This document shows, one piece after another, positions 35,614 to 45,584 of a stretch of DNA of 64,000 bases (positions are counted from its first letter, which is position 1; every line of letters begins with the position of its first letter). Under the pieces are notes generated by a model, which had not been told where the DNA came from, did no database searches, and saw only the letters and a program-made list of their open reading frames with translations. Made by a program: the position numbers and the translations under genes. Source of the DNA: Candidatus Kosakonia sp. 282A-S69 (GTDB lineage: Bacteria; Pseudomonadota; Gammaproteobacteria; Enterobacterales; Enterobacteriaceae); NCBI RefSeq assembly GCF_029433855.1, contig NZ_JAROAU010000003.1, positions 368,034 to 432,033 of the forward strand, written 5' to 3'.

Positions 35614-37916
35614 TTCCCTGATTTATCCTGCAAGCGTTGATGGGCATGACGCCTTAAGGCGTTAAACAGCGCCGCTCCTGAGAGCGCGGCCGCCAGGCAG
35701 ACGAGGAGCATCAGCCCGATGCAGTTCTCGCTGGCATACCACAGCACCCTCAGGTAAGCGGGAAGATTGCCGCTGGCAAACTGCTCGCCCACGCGCCAGT
35801 TGCGGACCTCACCGGCGTCGTTGATGGCGGTGAAATCGCCGTTGAGAGCCGAAATAAAGGCAGGCGTCGTCAAATCTTCGGACAGACGATCCAGTTGCCG
35901 GGTGTCGCTGGCCGTTGCCAGTACCACCACGCGCTGCGGGTCCCACGGTGAGCGCGTACTCACCATTCCGCGCCAGATCGGGTTGTCGCTTAAGAATTCT
36001 GCTGCTTCTTTATCACGGTAGGGCGCGCTACTACTCAGCAGGGATAGCGCCCGTTTAAGCGGGCTGGCGGGGATCACGCCAAGCCGGTTTTGCTCAAGCC
36101 TAAAGGCGCTGTCATGTAATAGCGTGGAGAGAAGCTCGCCGCGCTCAAGGGACCCAATCGCCAGGATATCGCTACCTGCCAGCGTGTCGGCGCCCGGCAG
36201 GCCGGTAAACAGCTGCAGATAGTGGGCGCTTACGCCGGTATCGCGTCCTGCTTGCGCCATCAGCGTAAGCAGCACCGAGATCTCTTGCGCGGTAGGCTTG
36301 GCAGGCAGCACCACACGGGTATGGGAAAGGTCGGCATGGCGGGTGAAGGGGAACATCGCGCCGCTCAGCCAGGCGAGATTTGGCAGCTTGCCAAAGTGCC
36401 ATGTGCCGCTTAAATCGAGGGTCGATTTGCCATCAATCCGGCTTAGCGCACTCTCATCCTCCAGCGCGCTGCAAGGGGCGCTCTCTTTCGGCTTCAGGCC
36501 AAACCAGAACTCAAGCGTGTTACTGCCGCGGATGGCGCGCGGATCGATATTGACCCCCGCGCTCTGCTGGCGCTGCGCCAGGCCCAGCGGTTTCAGCAGT
36601 GGCGCGAAAAGCCCCTCTTTGGTAACGGGCAGGCGCTTAAGAAACTCGCCGTTGAGGCTGACATTGAGAAACGCGTGGCGATCGTCCAGCCAGCTCTTTT
36701 CGGCAACGCTGTAGTGAAGACGCAGCGGGATGGCGTCGTCGTCCCATAAAAAGAGATCCGGCGCGGTGCGAAACAGTACACGGTTTTCATCATGCCGGAC
36801 GCCACGCGCAATCAGCGCCGCTTCGCTATCAACCAGGCTATGGAGCGCCACAGGTTGGTGAGTGCTTATCCAGCGCGGCGCATCATAGGCATTGCGCCTT
36901 GCAAGGGAGAGGGCGGGCACCTCCAGCATGTCGCTGTCAGGCAGCGCAGGGAGCGTCAGACGCCACGCGGCGTGGCGCAGTTGCGCCGCATTATGCCCGC
37001 TGATGACCAGCAGTTTGTAAACCGGATTGTTGGGGTTATCAATGATTTGCAGCATCGCTCCGCCATTTTCCGGGATCACCATACCGCCGACACGCTGCCC
37101 CGGTTTGCCAATCACAATACCGTTGCCATTGGGCAGGGAATCGTACTGCACATCGAAGCGGCTAAGCGCGCCGGTGGTAAGGGTGCCAAACCAGGAGGCA
37201 ACAATGGCGGAGGCCGTCAGGACGTCGGCGTCCGGGTTTTGCGCAAACGAGATGGAAAGCGGTGAGGGCTTCGTTTGCTGGCTCTCAAAAAATGGTCGTG
37301 GCAAAGTGGCGAGCGTTTTGCGCACATTGAGCCACAGCCCTTCATAGTTGAGCGCCGACGCCGCTTTCAACGTCACGCTATACTCCGCCGGCAGAGCACG
37401 CTGGCACTCCCGGGTAGTGTTGATCATCTCATCATCGGTTTTTAGCTGGACGCTGAGGTTATTCCGCGTCGCTATCATCGAGGCCGGTATATCCAGGCTC
37501 CAGACGCCGTTGTTCTCTGCAAGCTTGTCGAGCGACATGGTGCCAAGCGGCTGTCCGTTCAGTATCAACTGCACGCTCTCTCCCCGGACATCCGTGCGGT
37601 TGGCCTGCAGATGCAGCGTGATATGCGCTGTGGTAATAACCGCATCACCGGGCAGCGTAAAAGAGAGGCCGTTTTGCATCTGTTGCCCGCTGAGCGTGAC
37701 CCCCTTTGTTGAACCCATATCGGCAAAGGTGAGGGTACCGGCGATATGGTGGTTCGCCAGGCGGGTAGCAGGCTGCTCAGGCGCGTCGGGCACCGTTTCC
37801 TGCAAGGTAAACGGCAGCGGAAAAGTGGGTAGCCCCTCGCTCTGTGTCTCTGCCTTGCTGAGCGGTGTGAAGGTTAAAGCCAGCGCCATCGCCAGCGTGA
37901 GCGGGTTAAGGCGCAT
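35610..37916 (-). CDS. bcsB: Cyclic-di-GMP-associated cellulose synthase subunit B
   Basis: A 768-residue periplasmic protein with a signal peptide (residues 1-22) and a C-terminal membrane anchor (LMLLVCLAAALSGAALFNAL). Between them lie alternating carbohydrate-binding and flavodoxin-like domains typical of BcsB. It forms the inner-membrane complex with BcsA and leads glucan into the periplasm. It overlaps bcsA by 11 bases and bcsC by 4. Confidence 0.95.
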   Translation of the reverse strand: MRLNPLTLAMALALTFTPLSKAETQSEGLPTFPLPFTLQETVPDAPEQPATRLANHHIAGTLTFADMGSTKGVTLSGQQMQNGLSFTLPGDAVITTAHITLHLQANRTDVRGESVQLILNGQPLGTMSLDKLAENNGVWSLDIPASMIATRNNLSVQLKTDDEMINTTRECQRALPAEYSVTLKAASALNYEGLWLNVRKTLATLPRPFFESQQTKPSPLSISFAQNPDADVLTASAIVASWFGTLTTGALSRFDVQYDSLPNGNGIVIGKPGQRVGGMVIPENGGAMLQIIDNPNNPVYKLLVISGHNAAQLRHAAWRLTLPALPDSDMLEVPALSLARRNAYDAPRWISTHQPVALHSLVDSEAALIARGVRHDENRVLFRTAPDLFLWDDDAIPLRLHYSVAEKSWLDDRHAFLNVSLNGEFLKRLPVTKEGLFAPLLKPLGLAQRQQSAGVNIDPRAIRGSNTLEFWFGLKPKESAPCSALEDESALSRIDGKSTLDLSGTWHFGKLPNLAWLSGAMFPFTRHADLSHTRVVLPAKPTAQEISVLLTLMAQAGRDTGVSAHYLQLFTGLPGADTLAGSDILAIGSLERGELLSTLLHDSAFRLEQNRLGVIPASPLKRALSLLSSSAPYRDKEAAEFLSDNPIWRGMVSTRSPWDPQRVVVLATASDTRQLDRLSEDLTTPAFISALNGDFTAINDAGEVRNWRVGEQFASGNLPAYLRVLWYASENCIGLMLLVCLAAALSGAALFNALRRHAHQRLQDKSGK

Positions 37917-40020
37917 GGTTCACCCCGTGCTCTTTGTTGACGGCGATCATCTGGTTTTTCACGCCGCTGACAGTGGCTCTGCGGCCAAAGAAGAGTTCAT
38001 ACACGCACTGCAAAATGCCTGTAAAAGAGCGCAGCAGGTTGTCAGGTTTATGGGGAGGGTGATACCAGGCATCGGCACGAGAGAGCACTACGCGCACCAG
38101 CTTGCGACGCTCGCTGAGCGGCAGCGTGTCAAACTCCAGGCGTAAATCGCTCAGACCCACACAGGCCGCCCGTACCGGCACAATCGCCGTCTCGCCACCC
38201 AGTTCAAGCTCCAGATGCTGCGGCGTTTTATGGCGCAGAGCCTCATTTTTTTCTATCGCCAGCCGCGCGCCGCTCATGGAGATATCCCGCGTCTGTGTCT
38301 TCAGCGTCGCCCCCTCTGCGAAACAGAGCGTGACCGGCAGGCGTGCGTCAATACGAATGGTCTTGCGGATCTGTTTGCGCTCTTTCGCCACGGCGATGGA
38401 CGCCAGCAAAATCAGGGTACTGAAGCTGCCCCAGACGAGGTTAAACAGGATCACCAGCGGATCGATACCGGCGTAGTCCTGCATAACGTAGCGCACGCAG
38501 ACCCAGATAATGCTGCCGACCATCAACAGCGCGGTGATAATCAGCGGGCGAACGGTATGCGCATCAAAGTAGTCACGGTCGGTCAGATCGCCTTTGTCCG
38601 TAACGTTGAATTTGCCCAGCCGCGGTGAAATAAGGCTTAACAGCGTCGGCAGAATTAAATGGAAGGCCATCACCGTTTCGTAAATCTGCCCCCAAAACGC
38701 ATAGCGGTAGCGCCCAATGGTTCGCGAGTTAACCAGCGTTATCAGGGCGAGGGGCGGCAAAATATGGGCAAAAATCAGCGTTGCAGACGAAGCGATAATA
38801 TTGAGGCCAAAGAGCATAAAGATCAGTGGCGAGGTGAGGAATATGACGCGCGGCAACCCATACTGAAAGTGCAGCATGGCATTCAGATAACAGAGGCGTT
38901 GCGTCAATTTCAGCCCGCGCCCTAACAGGGGGTTATCGATACGGAATATCTGTGTCATCCCACGCGCCCAGCGAATACGCTGATTGACATGCAGGGCTAA
39001 TCGTTCGGTCGCCAGCCCCGCCGCCAGCGGAATATCCAGAAACGCCGTGTTCCAGCCGCGACGCTGCAACTTCAGCGCGGTATGGGCATCCTCGGTCACG
39101 GTTTCCACCGCAAAGCCGCCCACTTCATTTAACGCGCTACGGCGAATGACGGCACAGGAGCCGCAAAAGAAGGTGGCATTCCAGGTGTCGTTACCCTGCT
39201 GAACGGGACCGTAAAACAGCGCGCCTTCATGCGGCACGTGCTTCGCCGCCGTCAGATTGCGCTCAAAAGGATCGGCAGAGTAAAAGTGGTGGGGGGTCTG
39301 AACCAGCGCCAGTTTCTCGTCCCGGAAAAACTGGCCGACTGTCGCTTGTAAGAAGACGCGCGTCGCGACGTGATCGCAATCAAACACGCAAATTAATTCG
39401 CCGTGCGTGACGGTCATCGCATGATTAAGGTTGCCCGCTTTCGCATGGCTATTATCGGGACGCGTAATATAGCCGACCCCGGCTGCGGCTGCGAAGTCGC
39501 GAAACGCCTCACGCTTACCATCATCCAGCAGATAAACGTTAACTTTGTCCGGCGGGTATTCGATGCATTGCGCGGCTAATACCGTATCGCGCACCACATC
39601 AAGGCTCTCATTGTAAGAGGGCACATAAATATCAACCGTCGGCCATGTTGATGGGTCTTGCGGCAGTGGCACAATCGTGCGTTTTAATGGCCACGCCATT
39701 TGCACATAACCCAGCAGCAAAATGATCCATGTATAAAGCTCTGCGGCAAAAAGAACGCTGCCGAGAAACAGTTCTGTCTTTGAATCAAAATGCAGCGTGG
39801 TGGTCGCGCGCCACCAAATATAGCGCGTCGATAGCAGCGCTGAGAGAATTATCATCGCTATTACCATCTTTTGGGACTTTAAGCGATGCAGCGCTAAGGC
39901 GATGGCTATTATACTTAAGCCAAAAATAAACTGTTTGTCGCTGCTCAGCGGCGTTATCACCGCCAGCAGTAAGACAATAATCAGTATCAGTGTGAAAATT
40001 ATTCCGATGACTTTTTTCAT
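37906..40020 (-). CDS. bcsA: Cellulose synthase catalytic subunit BcsA
   Basis: A 704-residue inner-membrane GT2 processive synthase. Motifs: DDG at 166-168, DCD at 214-216, FFCGSC at 285-290, TED at 309-311 and QRIRW at 347-351. Transmembrane segments flank the catalytic domain. The C-terminal PilZ domain has RxxxR (Arg552, Arg556) and DISMSG (579-584), so it should bind c-di-GMP. It lacks the long N-terminal extension of E. coli BcsA, as is usual for class I operons. No bcsQ or bcsZ is adjacent. Confidence 0.97.
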   Translation of the reverse strand: MKKVIGIIFTLILIIVLLLAVITPLSSDKQFIFGLSIIAIALALHRLKSQKMVIAMIILSALLSTRYIWWRATTTLHFDSKTELFLGSVLFAAELYTWIILLLGYVQMAWPLKRTIVPLPQDPSTWPTVDIYVPSYNESLDVVRDTVLAAQCIEYPPDKVNVYLLDDGKREAFRDFAAAAGVGYITRPDNSHAKAGNLNHAMTVTHGELICVFDCDHVATRVFLQATVGQFFRDEKLALVQTPHHFYSADPFERNLTAAKHVPHEGALFYGPVQQGNDTWNATFFCGSCAVIRRSALNEVGGFAVETVTEDAHTALKLQRRGWNTAFLDIPLAAGLATERLALHVNQRIRWARGMTQIFRIDNPLLGRGLKLTQRLCYLNAMLHFQYGLPRVIFLTSPLIFMLFGLNIIASSATLIFAHILPPLALITLVNSRTIGRYRYAFWGQIYETVMAFHLILPTLLSLISPRLGKFNVTDKGDLTDRDYFDAHTVRPLIITALLMVGSIIWVCVRYVMQDYAGIDPLVILFNLVWGSFSTLILLASIAVAKERKQIRKTIRIDARLPVTLCFAEGATLKTQTRDISMSGARLAIEKNEALRHKTPQHLELELGGETAIVPVRAACVGLSDLRLEFDTLPLSERRKLVRVVLSRADAWYHPPHKPDNLLRSFTGILQCVYELFFGRRATVSGVKNQMIAVNKEHGVNHAP

Positions 40021-40165
40021 GTTTTAATCGTCTTTTACTGAAGCAAATAAACCTTTCCCTTCGCACGATAATCAATCCGCAATTGCGGTTTAATTAATGA
40101 CATAGCAATGCGATCTAAAGGCGGAGCAGAGGAAATTGTGGTTTTGTACCCGCAAGCGAATTTGG

Positions 40166-40492
40166 TTATTTACCGATAACCGAAAATAACCTATCCAGCC
40201 GCACCGGATAAGGGTCTGCTCCGGTAGGTTGGTCTTGCTGACGCCTCAGGGACGGATTGTCGCGATGGCGAGTGGAAGAGGGAGGTACGCTCTCGGCGAG
40301 GTGCCGCGCGGGCGTGCGGTTTTGGGGGCTGGTGATACGCTTTTCTGCCACCCCGGGCATCTCCTCCACCGCCCCGTTAACCGGTGCGGGATGGGTGGGG
40401 TGAGGTATCTCGTTTTCGGTTCTATTCATTTCCTGAAAAGAGACGTTGGGCATCTTTAATTTATCAGCTAAAGCACCTAAATCATCGTACAT
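40166..40492 (-). CDS. Proline-rich accessory protein ahead of bcsA (BcsO/BcsP-like)
   Basis: A 108-residue cytoplasmic protein. Residues 1-22 form a likely amphipathic helix (MYDDLGALADKLKMPN), and the rest is proline-rich and probably disordered (HPTHPAPVNG, VPPSSTRHRD), ending in a basic segment (YPVRLDRLFSVIGK). Short proteins of this kind, named BcsO or BcsP, precede bcs genes in some class I operons; I cannot decide between the two. AAGGA lies 6 bases before the ATG. It is 146 bp upstream of bcsA and probably the first gene of the operon. Confidence 0.65.
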   Translation of the reverse strand: MYDDLGALADKLKMPNVSFQEMNRTENEIPHPTHPAPVNGAVEEMPGVAEKRITSPQNRTPARHLAESVPPSSTRHRDNPSLRRQQDQPTGADPYPVRLDRLFSVIGK

Positions 40493-41561
40493 AGGTTTTC
40501 CTTATCCAGATGTATTTAATAGACGCTATATTGCCAGTGCAATAAATAGCATAAATAATAACTGTCAGTGTTCCCGGTAACGCATCATTTGTTTATATAC
40601 TGTCGGTGGTTGTGCTTTTAAGTCAAGTGACCGGGATAATAAATAGATAATCACTTATTAAATGTGTCTATAAATATATTCTCAGGCCTCGATATGGCGT
40701 GTGTTGTAATAAATAGATGCGCGGCGTGATTGTTTCACAGGGTTTTTGCTGTCAATTATCTTAATGATTTGCTGATAACACGTTAATTTAACGCTGCGCC
40801 AGAAGAGAGATGGATTATTCGTTTAATATTTATCAATCTCTTCCGGCCCTTAACTTAAAAAGGCAGATCTGTTTTTACCGGCTAAACAATAATTCGACGG
40901 CTGCTGTTAATGAGGATGATGCTAAAGCAGAAACACTGCTCTGGTTATCGCCTCTCAGCGCCCCCGGTACAAGCCTGCGCAACCTGCGGCGATGGCGGGA
41001 TCATCGCCTGCTCACGCTACGCTAGCGGCGACGTTACAGTGCGCGGGGCAGTGGCTAAACCGCATTTTAATGTCAAAACGGCTGCGTTGTTGGGAGAGTC
41101 TGCTATTTATTTCCCGTGCCGGACAATAAAGTTTCACATTAATACCAAAATTAATAGTTAGCTATTAACCCGCCGCGGTTTAAACATTGCGGTATTAATT
41201 AACAAACAGGGTAAGTGGTGGAAATAAAAGCTAACTTTTGTCGGCGTCATCGGTCATCACGGCGAATAAACCCTCTGCGATAAGAGGATTAGCGAAGCCT
41301 GACGGATTAAAAAACAGTGACGAAATAATTCGCTGTCAGTTATTATTGATACGCCTGATAGATCGCGGCGGTGTTAACGCTATTCCATGACAAAATGTAA
41401 CGTTCTGGTTAGCCACTTCAACTTATAATATTTATAAATCTCAATTGGTTAAATGGTAGTGCTGCTACCATAGACAGGTATTCTTATGGTGAATTATTCA
41501 CGCCTTCATCGCTTTGACTCGCCGCTGTGTCGCGCAGAGCGGGTCATGCGGAAAAAATAAA
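40493..41561. other. Large AT-rich intergenic region upstream of bcs operon
   Basis: About 1.07 kb separates the bcs operon from the divergent diguanylate cyclase gene. It is AT-rich with many TTAAT and ATAAAT tracts, and it must hold the promoters of both units. A short plus-strand frame (40810-41025) lacks convincing coding character. I see no IS remnant or repeat. Binding of H-NS, or of a biofilm regulator such as CsgD, is possible but not shown. Confidence 0.6.
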
Positions 41562-42896
41562 ATGAATAGCGATAAAAAAGAACACGATCGCAAGGATGAA
41601 GAGATCAGACATCTGTTTGAATTATTAAATAATAATTCTGACTGGGTCTGGGAAGTGGATGCACAAGGGCGTTACACCTGGTCGTCAGATGTCGTGGAAA
41701 CGTTATTGGGCGTGCCGCCGGAAAAGGTGATTGGTAAAACGCCTTTCGATTTTATGCCGCCGGGCGAAGCCGAGCGTGTCGCGGGCGCGTTTGGTGCCAT
41801 CGTGGCGGAAAAACGTGCTTTTTCCGGGCTGGTTAATCGCAATCAGCGTGCCGATGGCGGCATTGTCGTGCTGGAGACCAGCGGTGTTCCGCTGTTTGAT
41901 GAGCAGGGCGAGCTGCGCGGTTATCGCGGCATCGACAGGAATATCTCCAATCTCGGCGAGCGCGTGCTGCAACTGGAAACCATTTACGACACCACCGCCG
42001 TGGCGCTCTGCATGATCGACAGCCAGGGGCATCTGGTGATGTTCAATAAAGCGATGGCGAAACTGCTCGGTGATAGCGCGCCAAAAGATACCCATTGCCA
42101 CTTTAAGCAGCTGATGCCGGAGTTCTGGCCCTTTTTCGTTGCCGATTTTGCCCTGGCCAAAGCGGGTGGCGTGCCGCCGTCACGCGAGCTGAGCTGGCAC
42201 GATCGCAGTTACGATATCCAGGCGGTGCCGGTTCGCGACGCGATGGATATTGTGGTTGGATTGTCGGTCACCTGGGTCGATATAACCGAGCGTCGTCTGG
42301 CGGAGCAGAAGCTGGCGAACGCCAATAAAGTGTTGCAGCAGTATGCCCAGCGCGATCACCTGACCGGGCTGTTCAACCGCCGCTATATGGATGAGCGCTT
42401 ATTGCAGGAGATTAGCCGTGCGCTGCAGGAGGGTTTCCCGCTCTCGGTCTGCCTGGCGGACATCGACTACTTCAAATATTTTAATGACTCACAGGGCCAT
42501 CAGGCGGGGGATGACTGCCTGCGGCTGGTTGCCAGCACGCTCGCCTCGGCGCGGCTGCGCAACAACACCAATGTCAGCCGCTACGGCGGGGAAGAGTTTT
42601 TGATTATCCTGCCCGGCACCAGCCTGGCACAGGCGATGCGCGTTGCGGAAGAGGTGCGTCAAGATATTAACGCCCTCAGGCGTCCGCATGCCGCCAGCCC
42701 GAGCGGCTTTTTGACAATCAGTATCGGCGTCGCGACCCTGCAAAGCCATCTCCTGCCACTGGAGGAAAAACCGCTGCATATCATTGCCAGCGGGTTAATT
42801 CACCGGGCGGATACCGCGCTCTATGCCGCGAAAAAGCAGGGCCGCAACCAGGTGGTCTCTGCCAGAGATATTCCGAGCACTTCGCAAGGCATCTGA
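41562..42896 (+). CDS. PAS-PAS-GGEEF diguanylate cyclase
   Basis: A 444-residue cytoplasmic protein. Two PAS domains (about residues 15-130 and 140-245, the second ending WVDITERR) are joined by a short helix (LANANKVLQQYA) to a GGDEF domain with active site GGEEF at 342-346, a catalytically competent variant. No RxxD inhibitory site is present. I chose the ATG at 41562 with GGAA upstream; a longer frame would add an unlikely 16 residues. Divergent from the bcs operon, it may feed c-di-GMP to BcsA. Confidence 0.9.
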   Translation: MNSDKKEHDRKDEEIRHLFELLNNNSDWVWEVDAQGRYTWSSDVVETLLGVPPEKVIGKTPFDFMPPGEAERVAGAFGAIVAEKRAFSGLVNRNQRADGGIVVLETSGVPLFDEQGELRGYRGIDRNISNLGERVLQLETIYDTTAVALCMIDSQGHLVMFNKAMAKLLGDSAPKDTHCHFKQLMPEFWPFFVADFALAKAGGVPPSRELSWHDRSYDIQAVPVRDAMDIVVGLSVTWVDITERRLAEQKLANANKVLQQYAQRDHLTGLFNRRYMDERLLQEISRALQEGFPLSVCLADIDYFKYFNDSQGHQAGDDCLRLVASTLASARLRNNTNVSRYGGEEFLIILPGTSLAQAMRVAEEVRQDINALRRPHAASPSGFLTISIGVATLQSHLLPLEEKPLHIIASGLIHRADTALYAAKKQGRNQVVSARDIPSTSQGI

Positions 42897-42906
42897 TGGC
42901 ACCCCG

Positions 42907-44049
42907 TTATGCCAGCGCCTGTTGCCAGTCGGCAATCAGATCCGCTTCATCTTCAATCCCCACCGATAAACGGATGAGCTGTGGGGAGATGCCGTTTGCC
43001 AGCCGCTGCTCAAGCGGAATGGAGGCGTGAGTCATACTGAAAGGCTGGCTCACCAGACTCTCCACGCCGCCGAGGCTCTCTGCCAGCGTAAAAAGCTTCA
43101 GCTTCTGGATGATCTGCGTCGCACGCGGATCATCCCCTTTCACCACCACCGAGATCATGCCGCCGGGCAGCGCCATCTGTTTGCGCGCCAGCTGATAGTG
43201 CGGGTGCGACTCCAGCCACGGGAACCACACTTTTTCGATCGCAGGGTGCTGCTCCAGCCAGCGGGCCAGTGCCAGCGCATTACTGCTGTGGCGCTCAACG
43301 CGCAGGGACAGGGTACGGATGCCGCGCAGGGTCAGGAAACTGCTGAAGGGATCGAGCACGCCGCCAACGGCGTTTTGCAAATAGCCCAGCTTCTCAGCTA
43401 TCTGCTGGTTATCGCCCACCACCGCCAGGCCTGCGACCACATCGGAGTGGCCGTTGAGGTATTTGGTGGCAGAGTGCACCACAATATCGAACCCAAGCTC
43501 CAGCGGGCGATGGATCACCGGCGAGGCGAAGGTGTTATCCGCCACGCTCAGCACATTATGGCGTCTGGCGATGGCCGCAACCTGGTGCAGATCGACCAGT
43601 TTCAGCAGCGGGTTGGTTGGCGTCTCGACCCAAATCATCCGCGTGTCTGGGCGGATCGCCGCTTCCAGCCCGGCCAAATCGTCCGGTTTCACCCAGCTCA
43701 CCTCGAGCCCAGCGCTGCGCCGACGCACATTTTCGATCAGGCGATAGGTGCCGCCGTAAACATCATCGATCGCCACGATATGGCTGCCACTATCAAGCAG
43801 CTCCAGCACCGTGGAGATCGCCGCCAGCCCGGAGGCGAAAGCGTAGCCGTGCGTTCCGCCCTCCAGTTCGGCAATCGCCGTCTCCAGGGCATGGCGGGTT
43901 GGGTTGCCGCTGCGTGAATACTCGTAGCCGGTGTGCTGCCCCGGCGCAGGTTGCGCGAAGGTGGAGGTGGCGTAAATCGGCGGCATCACCGCGCCGTGTT
44001 GGTCGTGAAAAACGCCGCTGTGGACGCTCTGCGTAGCCAGTAATTTCAT
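42907..44049 (-). CDS. mtcC: Cystathionine gamma-lyase type PLP enzyme
   Basis: A 380-residue Cys/Met-metabolism PLP enzyme with the PLP lysine at Lys196 (HSATKYLNG), YSRSGNPTRHALE near the N-terminus and the TLAESLGGVESL segment of gamma-lyases and synthases. Next to a cystathionine beta-synthase it fits MtcC of Klebsiella, which cleaves cystathionine to cysteine in reverse trans-sulfuration. A MetB-like synthase activity cannot be excluded from sequence. It lies 10 bp after the beta-synthase gene. Confidence 0.88.
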   Translation of the reverse strand: MKLLATQSVHSGVFHDQHGAVMPPIYATSTFAQPAPGQHTGYEYSRSGNPTRHALETAIAELEGGTHGYAFASGLAAISTVLELLDSGSHIVAIDDVYGGTYRLIENVRRRSAGLEVSWVKPDDLAGLEAAIRPDTRMIWVETPTNPLLKLVDLHQVAAIARRHNVLSVADNTFASPVIHRPLELGFDIVVHSATKYLNGHSDVVAGLAVVGDNQQIAEKLGYLQNAVGGVLDPFSSFLTLRGIRTLSLRVERHSSNALALARWLEQHPAIEKVWFPWLESHPHYQLARKQMALPGGMISVVVKGDDPRATQIIQKLKLFTLAESLGGVESLVSQPFSMTHASIPLEQRLANGISPQLIRLSVGIEDEADLIADWQQALA

Positions 44050-44059
44050 CTCGTTTTCC

Positions 44060-45430
44060 TTATTGTTCCAGTCGATTGCGCCAGGTCGTCAACACATCAC
44101 TGCGGGTAATCAGGCCGACAAAACGGCCGTTATCGGTGATCACCACCACCAGACCGCGATCGAAAATGTCACGCATCGCGCTCTCCGGTGCGTGTTTATC
44201 CAGCACTTCCAGATTGCGGGTCATTGCCGCCTTTACCGGCAGGGCGAAGCGCTCGCTGTCGCCCTGTACATGGCTTATCAGGTCCCATTCATCAACCAGC
44301 CCGACAAGCTGGCCCTTTTCCAGCACGGGTAGCTGCGAAATGTCATACAGCCGCATCCGCGCCAGCACCGTGGCGAGGCTATCGTCGGGCGAGGCGGTCA
44401 CCGTCGCCCCTTCGTCATGGCGAAGCGCAATAAAGTCCGTCAGATCTCCCTGCGAGGGGCGCGTCAGCAAACCCTGCTGGCGCATCCAGTCGTCGTTAAA
44501 CATTTTCGAGAGATATTTATTGCCGCTGTCGCAGGCGAATGTGACCACCCGCTTCGGCGAGGTTTGCGCCTGGCAGTAGCGCAGCGCGGCGCTCAGCAAC
44601 GTGCCGGAGGAGGAGCCAGCCAGAATGCCTTCCTGTTGCAGCAGCAGGCGCGCGGTGGCGAAAGCCTCTTTATCACTGATGCGAAACGCCTGACGTACAC
44701 CGTCGAGCTGCGCCAGCGGCGGGATAAAGTCTTCGCCGATCCCCTCAACCAGCCACGCGCCGGGTTCGCCGTAGCGCCCCGTCTCCACCTGGTCGGCAAG
44801 GATGGAGCCTGCCGGATCGGCCAGCACAAACTCGGTATCGGGAGAGTGTTCGGCGAACCATGCCTGCAACCCGCCGAGCGTGCCGCCGGAGCCGACGCCC
44901 ACCACAATGGCATCGATTTTTCCCTCCAGCTGCGTGAAGAGTTCCGGCGCGGTGGAGGCGCTATGCGCCAGTGGATTGGCAGCGTTATTAAACTGGTCGA
45001 TATAGAACGCGCCCGGTGTCTCGTCGGCGAGACGGCGCGCATAATCCTGGTAATAGGCCGGATGGCCTTTGTTCACATCGGAGCGGGTGATCACCACGTT
45101 TGCTCCCAGCGCGCGCAGGTGGAAAATCTTCTCCCGGCTCATTTTGTCTGGCACCACCAGCACCAGCGAATAGCCTTTTTGCGCGGCAATCAGTGCCAGA
45201 CCAAGACCGGTATTGCCCGCTGTGGCTTCGATAATGGTTCCGCCCGGCGCGAGCAGGCCTTGCCGCTCGGCTTCATTAATCATCGACAGCGCGACGCGGT
45301 CTTTTATCGAGCCGCCGGGGTTCTGGTTCTCCAGTTTCAAAAACAGCTCGCACGGCCCGGTGGGTAATTTGTGCAGTTGCAGCAGCGGCGTATTACCAAT
45401 TAATTCAGTTACTGAATGAAAAAGTGACAT
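44060..45430 (-). CDS. mtcB: Cystathionine beta-synthase with tandem CBS domains
   Basis: A 456-residue enzyme. The N-terminal PLP fold has Lys43 in GGSIKDR, a TAGNTG substrate loop and a GSGGT-like phosphate cradle (VGVGSGGTLGG). The C-terminal 120 residues form two CBS domains (PVLEKGQLVGLVDEWDL; VVVITDNGRFVGLITRSDV). It condenses homocysteine with serine, the first step from methionine sulfur to cysteine. E. coli lacks this pathway; Klebsiella mtcBC has it. It starts 395 bp from divergent metN. Confidence 0.9.
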   Translation of the reverse strand: MSLFHSVTELIGNTPLLQLHKLPTGPCELFLKLENQNPGGSIKDRVALSMINEAERQGLLAPGGTIIEATAGNTGLGLALIAAQKGYSLVLVVPDKMSREKIFHLRALGANVVITRSDVNKGHPAYYQDYARRLADETPGAFYIDQFNNAANPLAHSASTAPELFTQLEGKIDAIVVGVGSGGTLGGLQAWFAEHSPDTEFVLADPAGSILADQVETGRYGEPGAWLVEGIGEDFIPPLAQLDGVRQAFRISDKEAFATARLLLQQEGILAGSSSGTLLSAALRYCQAQTSPKRVVTFACDSGNKYLSKMFNDDWMRQQGLLTRPSQGDLTDFIALRHDEGATVTASPDDSLATVLARMRLYDISQLPVLEKGQLVGLVDEWDLISHVQGDSERFALPVKAAMTRNLEVLDKHAPESAMRDIFDRGLVVVITDNGRFVGLITRSDVLTTWRNRLEQ

Positions 45431-45558
45431 AACCCATTTGCTCGCTAATCAGGGAAGTAAGCGGATGATAGGTCTCTCTTTTTAGGTGTTTAAAGAATCT
45501 TTGTTTGGTATTTATAACGAATGGAAATATAAAGCTCTGTTTAGCCATCGGGGCGGCA

Positions 45559-45582
45559 AGCCGTACAGTCGTCTGGATGTGT
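45559..45582. promoter_or_regulatory. Candidate MetJ operator (tandem met boxes)
   Basis: Three adjacent 8-mers, AGCCGTAC, AGTCGTCT and GGATGTGT, match the met box AGACGTCT at 5, 7 and 5 of 8 positions. MetJ binds two or more such boxes in tandem. The site lies between mtcB and metN, where it could repress either or both. Confidence 0.45.
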
Positions 45583-45584
45583 AT

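Noticed and set aside
40810-41025. A 71-codon plus-strand reading frame in the bcs upstream region, with an AGAAGAGAG before its ATG
   Set aside because: The purine run touches the ATG, composition is not coding-like (LNLKRQICFYRLNNNS...), and no family resemblance is seen. It lies in AT-rich promoter DNA.
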